Source: Nibrella saemangeumensis
Lineage (GTDB): Bacteria > Bacteroidota > Bacteroidia > Cytophagales > Spirosomataceae
Assembly: GCF_039541915.1 (NCBI RefSeq)
Contig: NZ_BAABHD010000031.1
Span: 10,580 to 74,579 of the forward strand
Reading direction: 5' to 3'
DNA length: 64,000 bases
Shown here piece after piece: positions 51,604-61,285 of this stretch. Both the position numbers and the translations under genes were made by a program. The notes below the pieces were generated by a model. It was not told the origin of the DNA. It searched no databases and saw only the letters and a list, made by a program, of their open reading frames with translations. Position 1 is the first letter of the stretch. Each line of letters begins with the position of its first letter.

Positions 51604-51929
51604 CTGTACACCCCGGCGCAAAGTATTTATTTCGGCAGAAAGTGGTCCTTCATCATCACTTTTGGTGAAGAGGCTTAACCACTCCTCCAAATTACTCGCC
51701 TGGATAAGAGCGCAAAACTGGCTCGGCCATACATCTGCCGTTTGATTGTCTTGAGTGCCGGTGGTTTACCCCGGTTTACAAGCCCTTCCACTTGACCCCG
51801 CCATGGTGGCCGTTACTCAACTCAGACGAAACGGCTTGCTTGACTCTCTTATAGGAAGACGCAGTAAGGTGACAACAAATTTTCGGTAGAAGTACCCCAA
51901 ATAGAGAAACAAAGGGTTTTGCCTATTAC
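51604..51929. other. Non-coding stretch
   Basis: I see no supported gene, repeat or RNA in this 326-base stretch. Open frames here are short shadows. Confidence 0.5.
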
Positions 51930-52259
51930 TCACTCATGCTTGCCAAAATTTTGCCAACGGTGGATTGACTCAAGGCTACCAAAATGCTCTTCTTCATCGC
52001 TGAAATAATAATGAATATTTTCAGGCGGAGTGAATGTCTTATCTGTAATCTTTATGCGTTCTGCAAATTCAAAGTAAAACTTATAGTACACTTGGTTGAA
52101 AGGAATATAACCCCAAACGAATTTTTGCTGTAAAAAGTCATTCCCCTCGATGTAGGGTTCTAACTCAATGTCAAAGTCAGAACCTTTCTGACGAATCTTT
52201 AAAACTCGCTTCTGATCTATTGCTTTAATAACTAGTTTTTCTGTATCTCGATAATTCAT
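51930..52259 (-). CDS. Hypothetical WYL-like small protein
   Basis: This is a 109-residue protein. LVIKAIDQKRVLKIRQKGSD followed by ELEPYIEGNDFLQQKFVWGY resembles the first strands of a WYL domain, compared with the WYL-like protein at 24386-24715 (AIQQRQVIRIRYN, VEPYLVGRHN). The C-terminus is acidic. It stands alone on the minus strand. The family link is tentative; it may be an unrelated SH3-like fold. Confidence 0.45.
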   Translation of the reverse strand: MNYRDTEKLVIKAIDQKRVLKIRQKGSDFDIELEPYIEGNDFLQQKFVWGYIPFNQVYYKFYFEFAERIKITDKTFTPPENIHYYFSDEEEHFGSLESIHRWQNFGKHE

Positions 52260-52515
52260 TTTCTCTCAGTGTAGCGTTTTTCAGGTTTAGTTGAAATCAG
52301 GCTGTTCAAATCTAATGAATTTATGTCTTGAGTAGCATAAATGTTTAGTAAGATGTCAAGTGGTGTTCGAAGAGATAACAAACCAGGAATGCCCATTGTG
52401 AAAACGGTATGAAAACAAAAGCACAATCCAGTGGATTTAGCCGCGTGATGAATGCCTGTGTTTGCGTTTTACATTATCTTTGATTTACTCACCAACGAGT
52501 CCACCACCTTGTCGT

Positions 52516-53445
52516 ATGGGAGTCGCTGAAGAAATCTGGCAAGCCTTTATCTCCGCCCATCCCGAGGTCACCAGCGGTCACTTATCACTAGAGGAAGTGA
52601 ATCAAAAAATGGCCGCTTTTATCCAGGTTCGCAATCAGCGGCCTCATCCGGATTTCGACGGCCTGTCGCCTCAACAGATGCATATGTTGTTGAGCGATCC
52701 CTGGGGAGGAGAATCGCTCCTAACCGTACAGCCCAATCTGACCGATTCGCTACTGGATCAGATTCCTTTCTTTGTCTTGATGGAGACCCTCTTCCAGCAA
52801 CTACTAGTGGACCCACCCCTAAAACTGACGCCCAAAGGGAATTTGCCGCTGGCTCTGTGTCGAAACCTGTATGAACGTAAGCTCCTGGTGCAGGACGACA
52901 TCGAGCGAGGCATTACGAAAAAGATCTCCGAGGATTCCGTGCGCTTTCTTCAGGCCTTGAAAGCCTGCCTGGCGCTCAGTCCTTATGTCAGGAAACGACA
53001 CAATGCCTTCTATTTAACCAAATCAGCCCAACAACTGGTAGGTAAACAGCGCACGGTGCTCTTGCGGCAATTGCTCCAGGATTATACCCTGCGGTTTAAT
53101 TGGGCGTATCTGGACCATACCCAAACCAATGCGGGTCAATTCGGCTGGGCTTATTCCCTGTACCTGGTCCACCGGTACGGCAACGAATGGCGGGCAGTGG
53201 ATTTTTATGCTACCAAAGTACTCCAAGCCTTTCCCCACTTGCGGGAGCCGATTCCCTCCGGGCGGCTATCGGGTCTGTCGTTAGCGTTTGAGCGGGTATA
53301 CCGCTGGCGGTTTGTCGAGCAGTTTGCCAGCTGGTTTGGTCTGATCGACATTCGGAAGGAGCGGCAAACTGGTGTTTATGTTGATTCGGTGTTGATGCGC
53401 AAATCACCGCTATTAGATCAACTATTCAGCTTTATACGTCAATAA
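52516..53445 (+). CDS. Hypothetical protein (309 aa)
   Basis: From the ATG at 52516 the product starts MGVAEEIWQAFISAHPEVTS and holds PHPDFDGLSPQQMHMLLSDP, a motif seen in a Bacteroidota family of uncharacterised SEC-C-adjacent proteins. The rest is helical and has no catalytic motif. Codon use is GC-rich and well ordered. It stands alone with a hairpin about 120 bases after the stop. I do not know its function. Confidence 0.65.
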   Translation: MGVAEEIWQAFISAHPEVTSGHLSLEEVNQKMAAFIQVRNQRPHPDFDGLSPQQMHMLLSDPWGGESLLTVQPNLTDSLLDQIPFFVLMETLFQQLLVDPPLKLTPKGNLPLALCRNLYERKLLVQDDIERGITKKISEDSVRFLQALKACLALSPYVRKRHNAFYLTKSAQQLVGKQRTVLLRQLLQDYTLRFNWAYLDHTQTNAGQFGWAYSLYLVHRYGNEWRAVDFYATKVLQAFPHLREPIPSGRLSGLSLAFERVYRWRFVEQFASWFGLIDIRKERQTGVYVDSVLMRKSPLLDQLFSFIRQ

Positions 53446-53815
53446 TTATTCCGACCGGGCGTGCTACCCACAGTACACCGGAGCGGCCGAGACCGGCGGA
53501 AAATTGGGCATTGTGCTAACTACAATTAATGAGATTGGCTGAGTTGAGATCGGTCAGGCTAAGGTCGGCTGCCTTAAAGCCGACACTTTATTCGTCAACG
53601 CTTTGGTATTTTCCCTCATTTTCTCTCCTCTCATTCCACACCTCCACCCCTACCGAAGAATAGCTCTCTGCTTTCGATTGGTCATAATCAAAAAGCTAAT
53701 TGTTTCGTTCTATAATATAGAAAAGGATTGTACGGGTCGCCCACAATATATTCACAAAGAAAGTATGAGTAAAACAACCGCAGTGGCAACGGTCATGGTA
53801 CCGCGCGGCGTACCG
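53446..53815. other. Non-coding stretch left of IS256
   Basis: No intact gene is present. GTCGGCT (53564-53570) pairs with AGCCGAC (53578-53584) and is followed by ACTTTATTC, a weak terminator for the gene ending at 53445. A 26-codon frame starting at 53766 (MSKTTAVATVMVPRGVPCLR) is restored if the IS256 copy and one target repeat are removed; its meaning is unknown. Confidence 0.4.
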
Positions 53816-53823
53816 TGCCTTCG

Positions 53824-55127
53824 GGATATGTTCAATGAAGTGTGTCATGATTTAAACTTTCAAGTACGACTTCACCCTATCTCCGAACAAAATAGCTATC
53901 TGTTGCACCGTCAGTGACCAGTTGGCCAATGGCATTTTCCAGTTCTCCATGATTCGCTGAGTAGTCAGGTACAACACCTTTAGTAAGGCTGTTTCCGAGG
54001 AGAAAGCCCCTTTCGACTTGGTCACACAGCGGATCTGCCGATGGAAGCCTTCTACGGTATTGGTCGTGTAAACCACCTTCCGAATAGCGGATGGGTACTC
54101 AAAGAAACGCGTCAGCCGCAGCCAGTTGCGCTGCCAACTCTCCACCACCAAGGGGTACTTCGCTGTCCATTTAGCCACAAACTCGGCCAGCTTCTGTTCG
54201 GCAAGCGCCAGAGTAGCCGCTTGGTAAATAGGCTTTAGATCCGCCACTACTTCTTTCTGATCCTTGCTAGTCACATAGCGCAACGAGTTACGCACCTGGT
54301 GAACCAGACACAACTGCACATCCGCTTTGGGGAATACAGCTTCAATGGCGTCACCAAAGCCTGTCAGGTTATCAATCGAGCAGATTAGTAGGTCCTGCAC
54401 ACCCCGAGTTTGCAAGTCCGTCAACACCGACAGCCAGAAACGGGCACTCTCCGCATCACCGATATAGATGCCCAGTAGGTCTTTTCTGCCCTGAAGATCA
54501 ACACCTAAGACATTGTAGGCTGCCTTGCTGACGACTTTGCCCTCCTGACGCACTTTGAAATGCACCGCGTCCAGCCACACAAAGGCATACACCGGTTCCA
54601 GGAGACGGCTACGCCACTGCTCGATGACCGGCAGCACCTTATCGGTGATGGCCGAGAGTTGGCCAGTACTAATCTCAAGTCCATACAACTCTTGCAAATG
54701 CGCTTGAATATCTTCGTAGGACATGCCCTTACTGTAGAGCGAGAGAATACGGTTGTCTAAGCCTTCGCCTAAGGTGGTTTGTCGCTTGGCGATGAGTTGC
54801 GGCTCGAAGGTGCCCTCCCGGTCCCTGGGCATCTCTACATTTACTGGACCGTGAGCGGTTTTGACTTTCTTAGGCTTGCTACCATTTCGTCGATTCGGTC
54901 GGTTCTGCTCCACATGAGCCTGCACCTCCCCCGACAAGACTGCATCCAGCAGGTCCTTCAACAAAGGTGCGAGTAAACCATCTTTGCCGGTGAGTTCTTT
55001 GTCACCCGAGAGCAGGCGTTGGATGGCTTCTTGGCGGAAGCTGCTGTAGTCAAAGTCTTTTTTCCCCTTTCCCATTTAGTTGTCAAGTTATGCTTTTCTA
55101 ACTTGACACACTTGATTGAACACTCTC
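53824..55127 (-). mobile_element. IS256-family insertion sequence, complete
   Basis: The element has one transposase gene and imperfect inverted ends, GGATATGTTCAATGAAGTGT on the left and GAGAGTGTTCAATCAAGTGT (complement of the right). An 8-bp repeat TGCCTTCG flanks it at 53816-53823 and 55128-55135, consistent with the 8-9 bp duplications of this family. The open transposase suggests a recent insertion. An old fragment of the same family lies at 34468. Confidence 0.88.
53852..55075 (-). CDS. IS256-family (Mutator) transposase
   Basis: This is a 407-residue protein. It has EMPRDREGTFEPQLIAKRQT, the DDE segment beginning VYAFVWLDAVHFKVRQEGKV, LICSIDNLTGFGDAIEAVFP and the final Glu in TTNTVEGFHRQIRCVTK. 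These are the signatures of mutator-type transposases. Length is normal and no stop interrupts it, so it is probably functional. Confidence 0.95.
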   Translation of the reverse strand: MGKGKKDFDYSSFRQEAIQRLLSGDKELTGKDGLLAPLLKDLLDAVLSGEVQAHVEQNRPNRRNGSKPKKVKTAHGPVNVEMPRDREGTFEPQLIAKRQTTLGEGLDNRILSLYSKGMSYEDIQAHLQELYGLEISTGQLSAITDKVLPVIEQWRSRLLEPVYAFVWLDAVHFKVRQEGKVVSKAAYNVLGVDLQGRKDLLGIYIGDAESARFWLSVLTDLQTRGVQDLLICSIDNLTGFGDAIEAVFPKADVQLCLVHQVRNSLRYVTSKDQKEVVADLKPIYQAATLALAEQKLAEFVAKWTAKYPLVVESWQRNWLRLTRFFEYPSAIRKVVYTTNTVEGFHRQIRCVTKSKGAFSSETALLKVLYLTTQRIMENWKMPLANWSLTVQQIAILFGDRVKSYLKV

Positions 55128-55239
55128 TGCCTTCGCGGGCTGTTGCGGTCTATTTAATCAACCCTCTATACCCGCTCATTGGATCACGTTCACCTCACTA
55201 CTCACAGCTGAACCTTACATGCGCCTGAACGATCCAATT

Positions 55240-55914
55240 CTAGCCCTCCATTACTGGTGTTAGTAGAGGACCATAGGCCTTAGCTTCAAGTTTACCTAAA
55301 TCACTCAAACGGTAGTAAACACGATTCCCTTCATGCTCACTGTTAACCAATCCTTTTGTTACAAGTTTCTTGAGTTGAATGTCAATATTTTGTCTTGATG
55401 TTCCTTTGTGCTCATCTCCATAGCCTTCCAACCGTTCTTTTATGTCGTCCACAGTCAACCTACTTAGCTGATAGGGTTGTTCGGGATCCCCTAAAAAAGC
55501 ACGCAGAATATACCTACAGGTCCTATTCTGCTTACCTGTTAGCATAGAATTGTAGCTTACGGAGGTTTGTACTTTCAGATAAACACTCATCAATGCGCAA
55601 AGGGTGGCTAATTGCATCCCTATCCGCTGATGTGATGTTAGACCAGCAGGAACGGCAAGCTCTTTTTTTGACAAAATTGTACGTCCAAGCATTCTAAGCA
55701 CATCTTCAATAGCTTGCACTTGCCCTTTACCCATCCAGTTTAATAGAGCGGCACTAACCTCATTGAAATAATGAGTAATGATATCCCGTGGTAAGCTATC
55801 TAATTGACCGGACTCCGCGTCCAGTAATCCTTGAGTTACCCGCTTGACATCACTGGGGGTTTGCTTCATCAACAAAATCGATTCCTGAAGCGATTGCATT
55901 ACTACAGAGGCCAT
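55240..55914 (-). CDS. Winged-helix protein downstream of the nitrilase-like gene
   Basis: This is a 224-residue protein. The C-terminal 80 residues (LSRLTVDDIKERLEGYG, RQNIDIQLKKLVTKGLVNSE, GNRVYYRLSDLGKLEAKAYG) form a clear winged helix of a MarR/ArsR-like type. The N-terminal 140 residues are helical and unrecognised. It lies 139 bases after the nitrilase-like gene on the same strand and may be its regulator or partner. The specific family is unknown. Confidence 0.6.
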   Translation of the reverse strand: MASVVMQSLQESILLMKQTPSDVKRVTQGLLDAESGQLDSLPRDIITHYFNEVSAALLNWMGKGQVQAIEDVLRMLGRTILSKKELAVPAGLTSHQRIGMQLATLCALMSVYLKVQTSVSYNSMLTGKQNRTCRYILRAFLGDPEQPYQLSRLTVDDIKERLEGYGDEHKGTSRQNIDIQLKKLVTKGLVNSEHEGNRVYYRLSDLGKLEAKAYGPLLTPVMEG

Positions 55915-56053
55915 GGCTTTCGAGATTTAGACCCTAAAATACTTGACACTTTTTTTAAACACTCACCAAAGTTAGGTTGTTTTGACAAATAGCAAAATAA
56001 ATATTTGACAAATATTTGACAAGTTAGCTAAAGGAAAGTTTAGTCCAGCTGAG

Positions 56054-57628
56054 TTAATACCAGAATGATCCGGGATCCAAAGAGGAAAAAGGGGCTGGCA
56101 TACTAACTTCAACCCTGACTAGTCCATTAGCAGGTAGCTGCCTTTGGGCTGACTTTGCCTCTTCAGGAGCAGAACGATAGTACACCTCGTCGGTTTTAAA
56201 GGGTTGCCCCAAAAATACGGCCTCAGTTTGACTATCGTCAGGTGTAAGCACTTGCGTTGCATTCACATAGTAAGTAGCAGGACAGAATGGGCGTTTATAA
56301 TTATTTCGCCAGATTGTTAAAAATTCATTAGCCATCTTATTCTTTGGGTTCATCGAAACAATGAACAGATGGTCAGGTTGTAAATCGCGGTATTTACCGT
56401 AGCACCGTTGGCTAGTGCTTAGGAAGTCCTTGCAAATCATAATACCGACACTTCCTATAGGCAAATTGAGTAAGAGTATTTGGTCATCAGGAATAATATG
56501 TTCAGAAAGGTTAAAGGCAACGGAGCTACCTACTTTATTGTGAGCATACGAAATCACCTCGGCCAAGCCGGGGAACTCGGAATGGGTGGTTTCATGGCTT
56601 GGATTAATCTGTGTTTCAAAAACTTCGTACTTGCGATATGTCCGTTCAACTATGTCACCGTTGAAATTAATAAACCATACGGGGGCCTCATTATAATCCC
56701 CAACGTGAAAACTACCGGCAATAATAATCGTGAGGGCATGTAGTCGGTCTTGTTTACCAAGTTCTTGAAGTATCTTTTTCATATCGGTAAGCCCTACCGG
56801 GCTTACCGATAATTCGGGTAAACATAAGATGTTAACTTTCTCATCTACAGCCCATTCAAGACATTGCTTTAGTTCTTCTTTGTATATCGCGTCATTAGTA
56901 CCATCTGCATTGCTGACTTTAGTGGCTTGAAAAGAAAATTGGGGAGTGTGGCCAACTATAGTACTACGTTGCTCTTTATAACTGAAAAAGGTCTTTGCCT
57001 CCCCAGATAAAGCGGCAAGCCCAACAGTTAAGGACCCATTCAACCATAACTTGTGGAGCAGTTGATCAATCCGTTTTGACTCACCGTGTTGCTCACCATA
57101 TAGTTCTGACCCAGTGTCTAGGATTTCATCATAATACCTTTGGTTTGGATTGGTAGCTAAGAAAATACGACGGGAACTAATATCTGAGCTAAATGGAACT
57201 CTTTCTGCCTTAGGATCCAGGCTAGCCAGGAGAGGCCGGCCACCGAAAGAAAGTACCCCGTAACGTGTAGAAAGGTAAAGACGTTTTCTGGTATTAACCC
57301 GCTCTAAATCCGTAATCTTTTCTTCCACAAATTCTAGAAAGGAGTCTAGCTGTTGAAAGGTTGGATCAACTTCCCCGGCTGGAAAAAATTGTTCCCATAC
57401 TGTTAGAAGAAGCTCTAGTAACAGGTAATACCCTGTACTTTTGAGAGGGTTGTCAAATTCGTTTGCAGCAGTCCTCTGTTCTAGAAGTTGGTTGAATAAT
57501 TCTTGTAAATGCTGTTTTATTGGCTGTTTCTCGGATAAACTACTAAAAGGATGTTTTCGGCGTAGACTTTCGTACAGTGATAATAGGCGGGCAAGTTCTT
57601 CAAATAACGGTATTTCGTTCATTTGCAA
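56054..57628 (-). CDS. Nitrilase-superfamily protein with N-terminal extension
   Basis: This is a 524-residue protein. Residues about 225-500 are a carbon-nitrogen hydrolase fold with the full catalytic set: E272 in ILCLPELSVSP, K333 in VERTYRKYEVFE and C399 in GSVGIMICKDFLS. The first 220 residues are helical and unrelated to metabolic nitrilases, which are usually near 300 residues. Nitrilase domains with large extra domains occur in defence proteins, including RT-nitrilase (DRT type 1), but no reverse transcriptase motif is present here. The substrate is unknown. Confidence 0.78.
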   Translation of the reverse strand: MQMNEIPLFEELARLLSLYESLRRKHPFSSLSEKQPIKQHLQELFNQLLEQRTAANEFDNPLKSTGYYLLLELLLTVWEQFFPAGEVDPTFQQLDSFLEFVEEKITDLERVNTRKRLYLSTRYGVLSFGGRPLLASLDPKAERVPFSSDISSRRIFLATNPNQRYYDEILDTGSELYGEQHGESKRIDQLLHKLWLNGSLTVGLAALSGEAKTFFSYKEQRSTIVGHTPQFSFQATKVSNADGTNDAIYKEELKQCLEWAVDEKVNILCLPELSVSPVGLTDMKKILQELGKQDRLHALTIIIAGSFHVGDYNEAPVWFINFNGDIVERTYRKYEVFETQINPSHETTHSEFPGLAEVISYAHNKVGSSVAFNLSEHIIPDDQILLLNLPIGSVGIMICKDFLSTSQRCYGKYRDLQPDHLFIVSMNPKNKMANEFLTIWRNNYKRPFCPATYYVNATQVLTPDDSQTEAVFLGQPFKTDEVYYRSAPEEAKSAQRQLPANGLVRVEVSMPAPFSSLDPGSFWY

Positions 57629-58092
57629 ATTTCGTTAAAATACGCTGTGTAAGGCTTAGATGAAAAGTTAAGTATAACATAAATAAGGATGGATAGGGTA
57701 ATAATGCTCTCACCTAGATAGGGGTTTATTTTTAACCTAAAAACTAATCTGCAGTGGACGCCCGGGAAAAATCAGACTGTATATAGTCAAGTGAATGTGG
57801 ACCAATGAGTGGGCGGCCCTTGCAGGGGCCGCTCTTGCGGACTGACCAGCACTGAAACATTGGCAGAAAAGTTCCTAATTTTAGATTGTTAAACCTTCTC
57901 TACCCTTTAGCTTATAGATCTATAAATCTATAACTGCGACTTGTATGGAGCTAGGGTACATTTTTTATCCCTTTTCCAACGATACTACGAGCGATTATGG
58001 AAGCAGCTTATCCTGGTTTAAAACGACAAGGAGAAGCAGTGCCCTAGGTTTTTGGGTACCCACTCGGAGTCTGCTTCAGGACATGACGAGCA
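57629..58092. other. Non-coding stretch between nitrilase-like and recombinase genes
   Basis: No gene is supported. Bases 57785-57809 resemble 34290-34314. GCGGCCC (57813-57819) and GGGCCGC (57826-57832) form a hairpin just after it. TATAGATCTATA near 57912 recalls the CTATAG-rich array at 7640. Confidence 0.45.
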
Positions 58093-59292
58093 TTAATCCG
58101 GTAATTGCTGAAAATACGTGCTCCGGGTTTTCTTTTTGGTATAGAACTGGGTGGTTTCCAGGGTCTCATGCCGCAGGTGCTGCTGCACATGCTCCAGACT
58201 GACGCCCTCTTCCAGCAGCAACTGGCCTGCCGAATGGCGCAGGCTGTGGGCCGACATACCGCTACGTTTGAGGCCCTGTTTGCGGAGTTGTTTATCCACC
58301 ACATACCGGATCTGATAGGTCTTCAGTTCCGGAAACAAAGGTTCTGATCGGTTTTCCGGCTTTAGGGGCCAACAACCGATCTCTTCCAGGTAAGCTTGTA
58401 ACAACTCCCGGCAGGCAGCAAAGAACTTAATGGCTTTTCGGGTGTGCTTGCCTTTTCCCAGCACCAGCAGTTGACCACGGGTAAAATCCAGATCGCCCAG
58501 CCGTAGCCGAGTGACCTCTACCGTCCGCAGACCCTCCAGCCCCAGTAAAGCCAGCATCGCTTTGTCGCGGGCCGACTTGGTATCGGCCAGCAGTTGCTGG
58601 CGCTCACTAGCCTCCAGGCTGTCTTTGTAAAAAGTGCGTTCGATAGCGAGTCCCCTCACGTCGGCGATGTCGCGCAAGGCGTTGAGCTGCTCAGGCTCCA
58701 GCTTCAGTTCCTGCCGTTTGCGGATGCACCAACTGGCCAGTTGCTTCACAGCCGAAAGATAAAGGTTTATCGTAAAGGCAGAATAGTCTTCATGCTTCAG
58801 GTGCTGCACAAAATCCGCCACCGTTATGCCGCTGAGCGATGCCGATTGGCCCAATTGCTGCTGGTCCGAGACATAAGCAAAGAAAGAGTTGAGGGCTTTG
58901 GTATACGTCTCTTTTGAATGCTCACCCCTGAGGTTTTTGGCTTCCCGGATAAAACGCAGCACCAGGTCATTAGCTGCCGGCGGAATCTTTGGCTGCCGGG
59001 TATCGGCTACCACCAGGGGCTGCCCGATGGCCTGGTAGAAAAGCATGAACTTGCGCAACGGAGATACGCGGTTGGGTGGCAGATCGGCCGCATAGCGACC
59101 GAAGCTAAAGGCATCAATGCCCAGGTTTTCTTTCAGGCAGTAGCGCACATAGGCTTTGGCGTGACGCGGGTAGTTGCTGGACTTGGGCAGATCGGCCGCA
59201 AAGTAGCGGATGAGTTGACTAACCGTCAACCGGGACTGGGCTTTACCCAGTTCGGATTGGGGAGCATCGGAGAGTTTGGCCAGCAGCGACAT
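58093..59292 (-). CDS. Tyrosine recombinase/integrase
   Basis: This is a 399-residue protein. The N-terminal half holds a SAM-like core-binding domain (SKETYTKALNSFFAYVSDQQ). The catalytic domain has R256 (GLRTVEV), a Lys near 282 (GKGKHTRK), H349-x-x-R352 (AHSLRHSAG), H375 (LRHETLE) and Y384 (TTQFYTKKK). It may integrate or resolve the element. It is transcribed away from a dif-like inverted repeat that lies 51 bases before its start codon. Confidence 0.93.
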   Translation of the reverse strand: MSLLAKLSDAPQSELGKAQSRLTVSQLIRYFAADLPKSSNYPRHAKAYVRYCLKENLGIDAFSFGRYAADLPPNRVSPLRKFMLFYQAIGQPLVVADTRQPKIPPAANDLVLRFIREAKNLRGEHSKETYTKALNSFFAYVSDQQQLGQSASLSGITVADFVQHLKHEDYSAFTINLYLSAVKQLASWCIRKRQELKLEPEQLNALRDIADVRGLAIERTFYKDSLEASERQQLLADTKSARDKAMLALLGLEGLRTVEVTRLRLGDLDFTRGQLLVLGKGKHTRKAIKFFAACRELLQAYLEEIGCWPLKPENRSEPLFPELKTYQIRYVVDKQLRKQGLKRSGMSAHSLRHSAGQLLLEEGVSLEHVQQHLRHETLETTQFYTKKKTRSTYFQQLPD

Positions 59293-59342
59293 AGCAGCAG
59301 TGTTGTGCCGGTAAAGAAACTAAAAAGTTCAGAGATTCACCA

Positions 59343-59370
59343 TGTCTTATAAAGCTAAATTTATAAGACG
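59343..59370. other. dif-like candidate recombination site
   Basis: Two 11-base arms, TGTCTTATAAA and TTTATAAGACG, are inverted and match at ten of eleven positions around a six-base spacer GCTAAA. This is the geometry of sites used by Xer-type tyrosine recombinases. Outer TCACC and GGTGA extend the symmetry. It lies 51 bases upstream of the recombinase start codon. Confidence 0.55.
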
Positions 59371-59489
59371 GTGAAAAACTTCACAAGAATCGTATAAAAG
59401 GAGACTGAGAGCAGAGTAGCCACAAATTAAAAATGTCCGTTGTTATTGAGGAGTGCATAGGGTTGTAAAGGTTGTATCTTGCTTGTACA

Positions 59490-60156
59490 ATGGCAAAATA
59501 CACCGCACAGGAATATGAACAGTTTCGTAAACGCTGCGCCCAACTTAAAGAAGAAGGTTGGAAACAGGTTACTATTGCTCAGGCCTTAGGCTTGCCTTAG
59601 GCTTTACCGAGGGTTGGGTGAGTACTACCCTGAAGAAGTACCGCCAGCAGGGAACTCAGGGCCTACAACGGCGTAAACCACCGGGTAGTTATGCGAAACC
59701 GACGGCTGAACAACTACAAGAACTGGTGGAGGAGCTCAGAAAAGGAGCTCTACATCATGGCTTTACCGGTGAGATTTGGACTCTACAACGTGTAGGCAAA
59801 CTCATTGAGCAGCTGTTCGGGATCAGCCATAAACAGACGCAGGTTGGCCGTATTCTGCATAAACTAAGCTGGAGCCCGCAGAAGCCCATTCGTAAGGCGC
59901 GTCAGCAAAATGCCCAGCAGGTCAAGACCTGGCAAGAAGAGCGGCTACCGGAGTTAAAAAAGCGCAACAGGAACAGCAGGTAGTTCTCTATATTGATGAG
60001 GCCGCTTGTTACCTGCTGCCCCTGTTAGCTAAGACTTGGTCACTCTGTGGGCAGACACCGGTGCTGGAGCATCAACTAGGGCGTAGCCATCTAAGCTTGA
60101 TTGCCGCAGTGGCACCCAATGGTCGGCTCTACTTAGGCGGGCAAGATCACCCTTAA
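59490..60156 (+). pseudogene. IS630-family transposase, frameshifted
   Basis: The gene starts MAKYTAQEYEQFRKRCAQLK and stops early at a tandem 11-bp duplication (GCCTTAGGCTT at 59583-59593 and 59594-59604) that shifts the frame. Another frame continues with GFTEGWVSTTLKKYRQQGTQ and LHKLSWSPQKPIRKARQQNA, and a second shift near 59965 leads to VVLYIDEAACYLLPLLAKTW, the DDE region. It ends truncated. The family is clear, and the gene is dead. Confidence 0.85.
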
Positions 60157-60187
60157 TCTGTGAATACCGAGGGCTATATGCTCATGA

Positions 60188-60621
60188 ACGAGTCAATGGA
60201 CGCAAGCGACAGTTCTTAGTCGATACCGGTGGACGGCTGTGGCTGGCTTGGGTGCATGGAGCCGATGAAGCTGATGGCCGGGCGGCTTCGAGTCTGGTGA
60301 CCGAGATTGCCCTCCTCAGTGAGCGTTTGAAGAAAGTCTATGGAGACCAAGCTTATAATGGCGTGTTTGCTCAACCATTGGACAAATGGAACATCCGTTT
60401 TGAGAAGGCTTCCCGGCCTGAGACGGCCAGAGGGTTTGTGCCTGTGGCTAAACGTTAGGTAGTCGAACGAAGCATAGCTTGGAGCAACTTCTTCCGCAGG
60501 GTTGTCAAAGATTATGAGTATACCACGGTCCGCCGTTGCGGTATCTTCTTCGGTAGCCTGGCTGTACTTGGCTAACATTCAAGTGATGGTCCAGCGTATC
60601 AAACCCGATCACCAAACTTAA
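60188..60621 (+). pseudogene. IS5-family transposase C-terminal fragment
   Basis: The frame encodes NGRKRQFLVDTGGRLWLAWV, then KKVYGDQAYNGVF and FVPVAKR, a TAG stop in place of an expected Trp, and VVERSIAWSNFFRRVVKDYE. This is the distal DDE part of IS5-type transposases. It abuts the IS630 remnant, so the two insertions are nested or fused by deletion. Confidence 0.82.
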
Positions 60622-61285
60622 TTCCCAAACACCTTCTTAAAGTTAGTGACGAATCTTTTTCTGATTTTGTCTCCATCTATTTAGAGGACTATGACACAAC
60701 TTTATAAGGATTGATACACGCTTGTCCCAAAATTGATAGTTTTTGTCCCAAAATTGATAACCACTTTAATTAGAAAACCCTACGTTTGTTCTAAATAGGG
60801 AAGGCCGTAAACATAATACGTAAGAAATAGTCTCCAGTATTAAAGAGTGTTATAATGACGTAAAATTTGAATCTAAATTTCAATAAACTAAACTACAAAC
60901 TAAAAGTCTAAGCGGCATGAGTTTGCCAACTACTGCGGCGACGGATCGCTAAGGAAACGTAGAGACAATCTTTAATCATTACAATAATGCAAAGCGTCAC
61001 AGGTTGTTGGGTTTCATTAACCCACAGGACAAGTGGGAAAAAGCAGATCAATGCGACTCAACTACTTTAAAAATCTGTCCAGTTAATCGGGGGCTATACA
61101 AGTCAAAAGTGGCTTGAAAAACCAGAGAAGACCCAAAGCGGTTTCTCTGTAAAATAAAATTTTGAAAGCAGCGAATGAACAGGTAAGGCGCCTAAAACAA
61201 TCATTAGCTTCTTCCAAAAGAAAGTATTAAACTTTATTCACCTTAATAATCTCCTCTATAAAAGAAATTAGATCATTAATAGGGG
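60622..61285. other. Non-coding stretch with a short direct repeat
   Basis: No gene is supported. TGTCCCAAAATTGATA is repeated at 60723-60738 and 60744-60759 with 21-base periodicity, like a protein-binding repeat or an IS end. The rest is AT-rich debris. Confidence 0.45.

Noticed and set aside
53603..53917. 104-residue plus-strand ORF running into IS256
   Set aside because: It crosses the IS boundary and target repeat, so it is a chance fusion of flanking and IS sequence.
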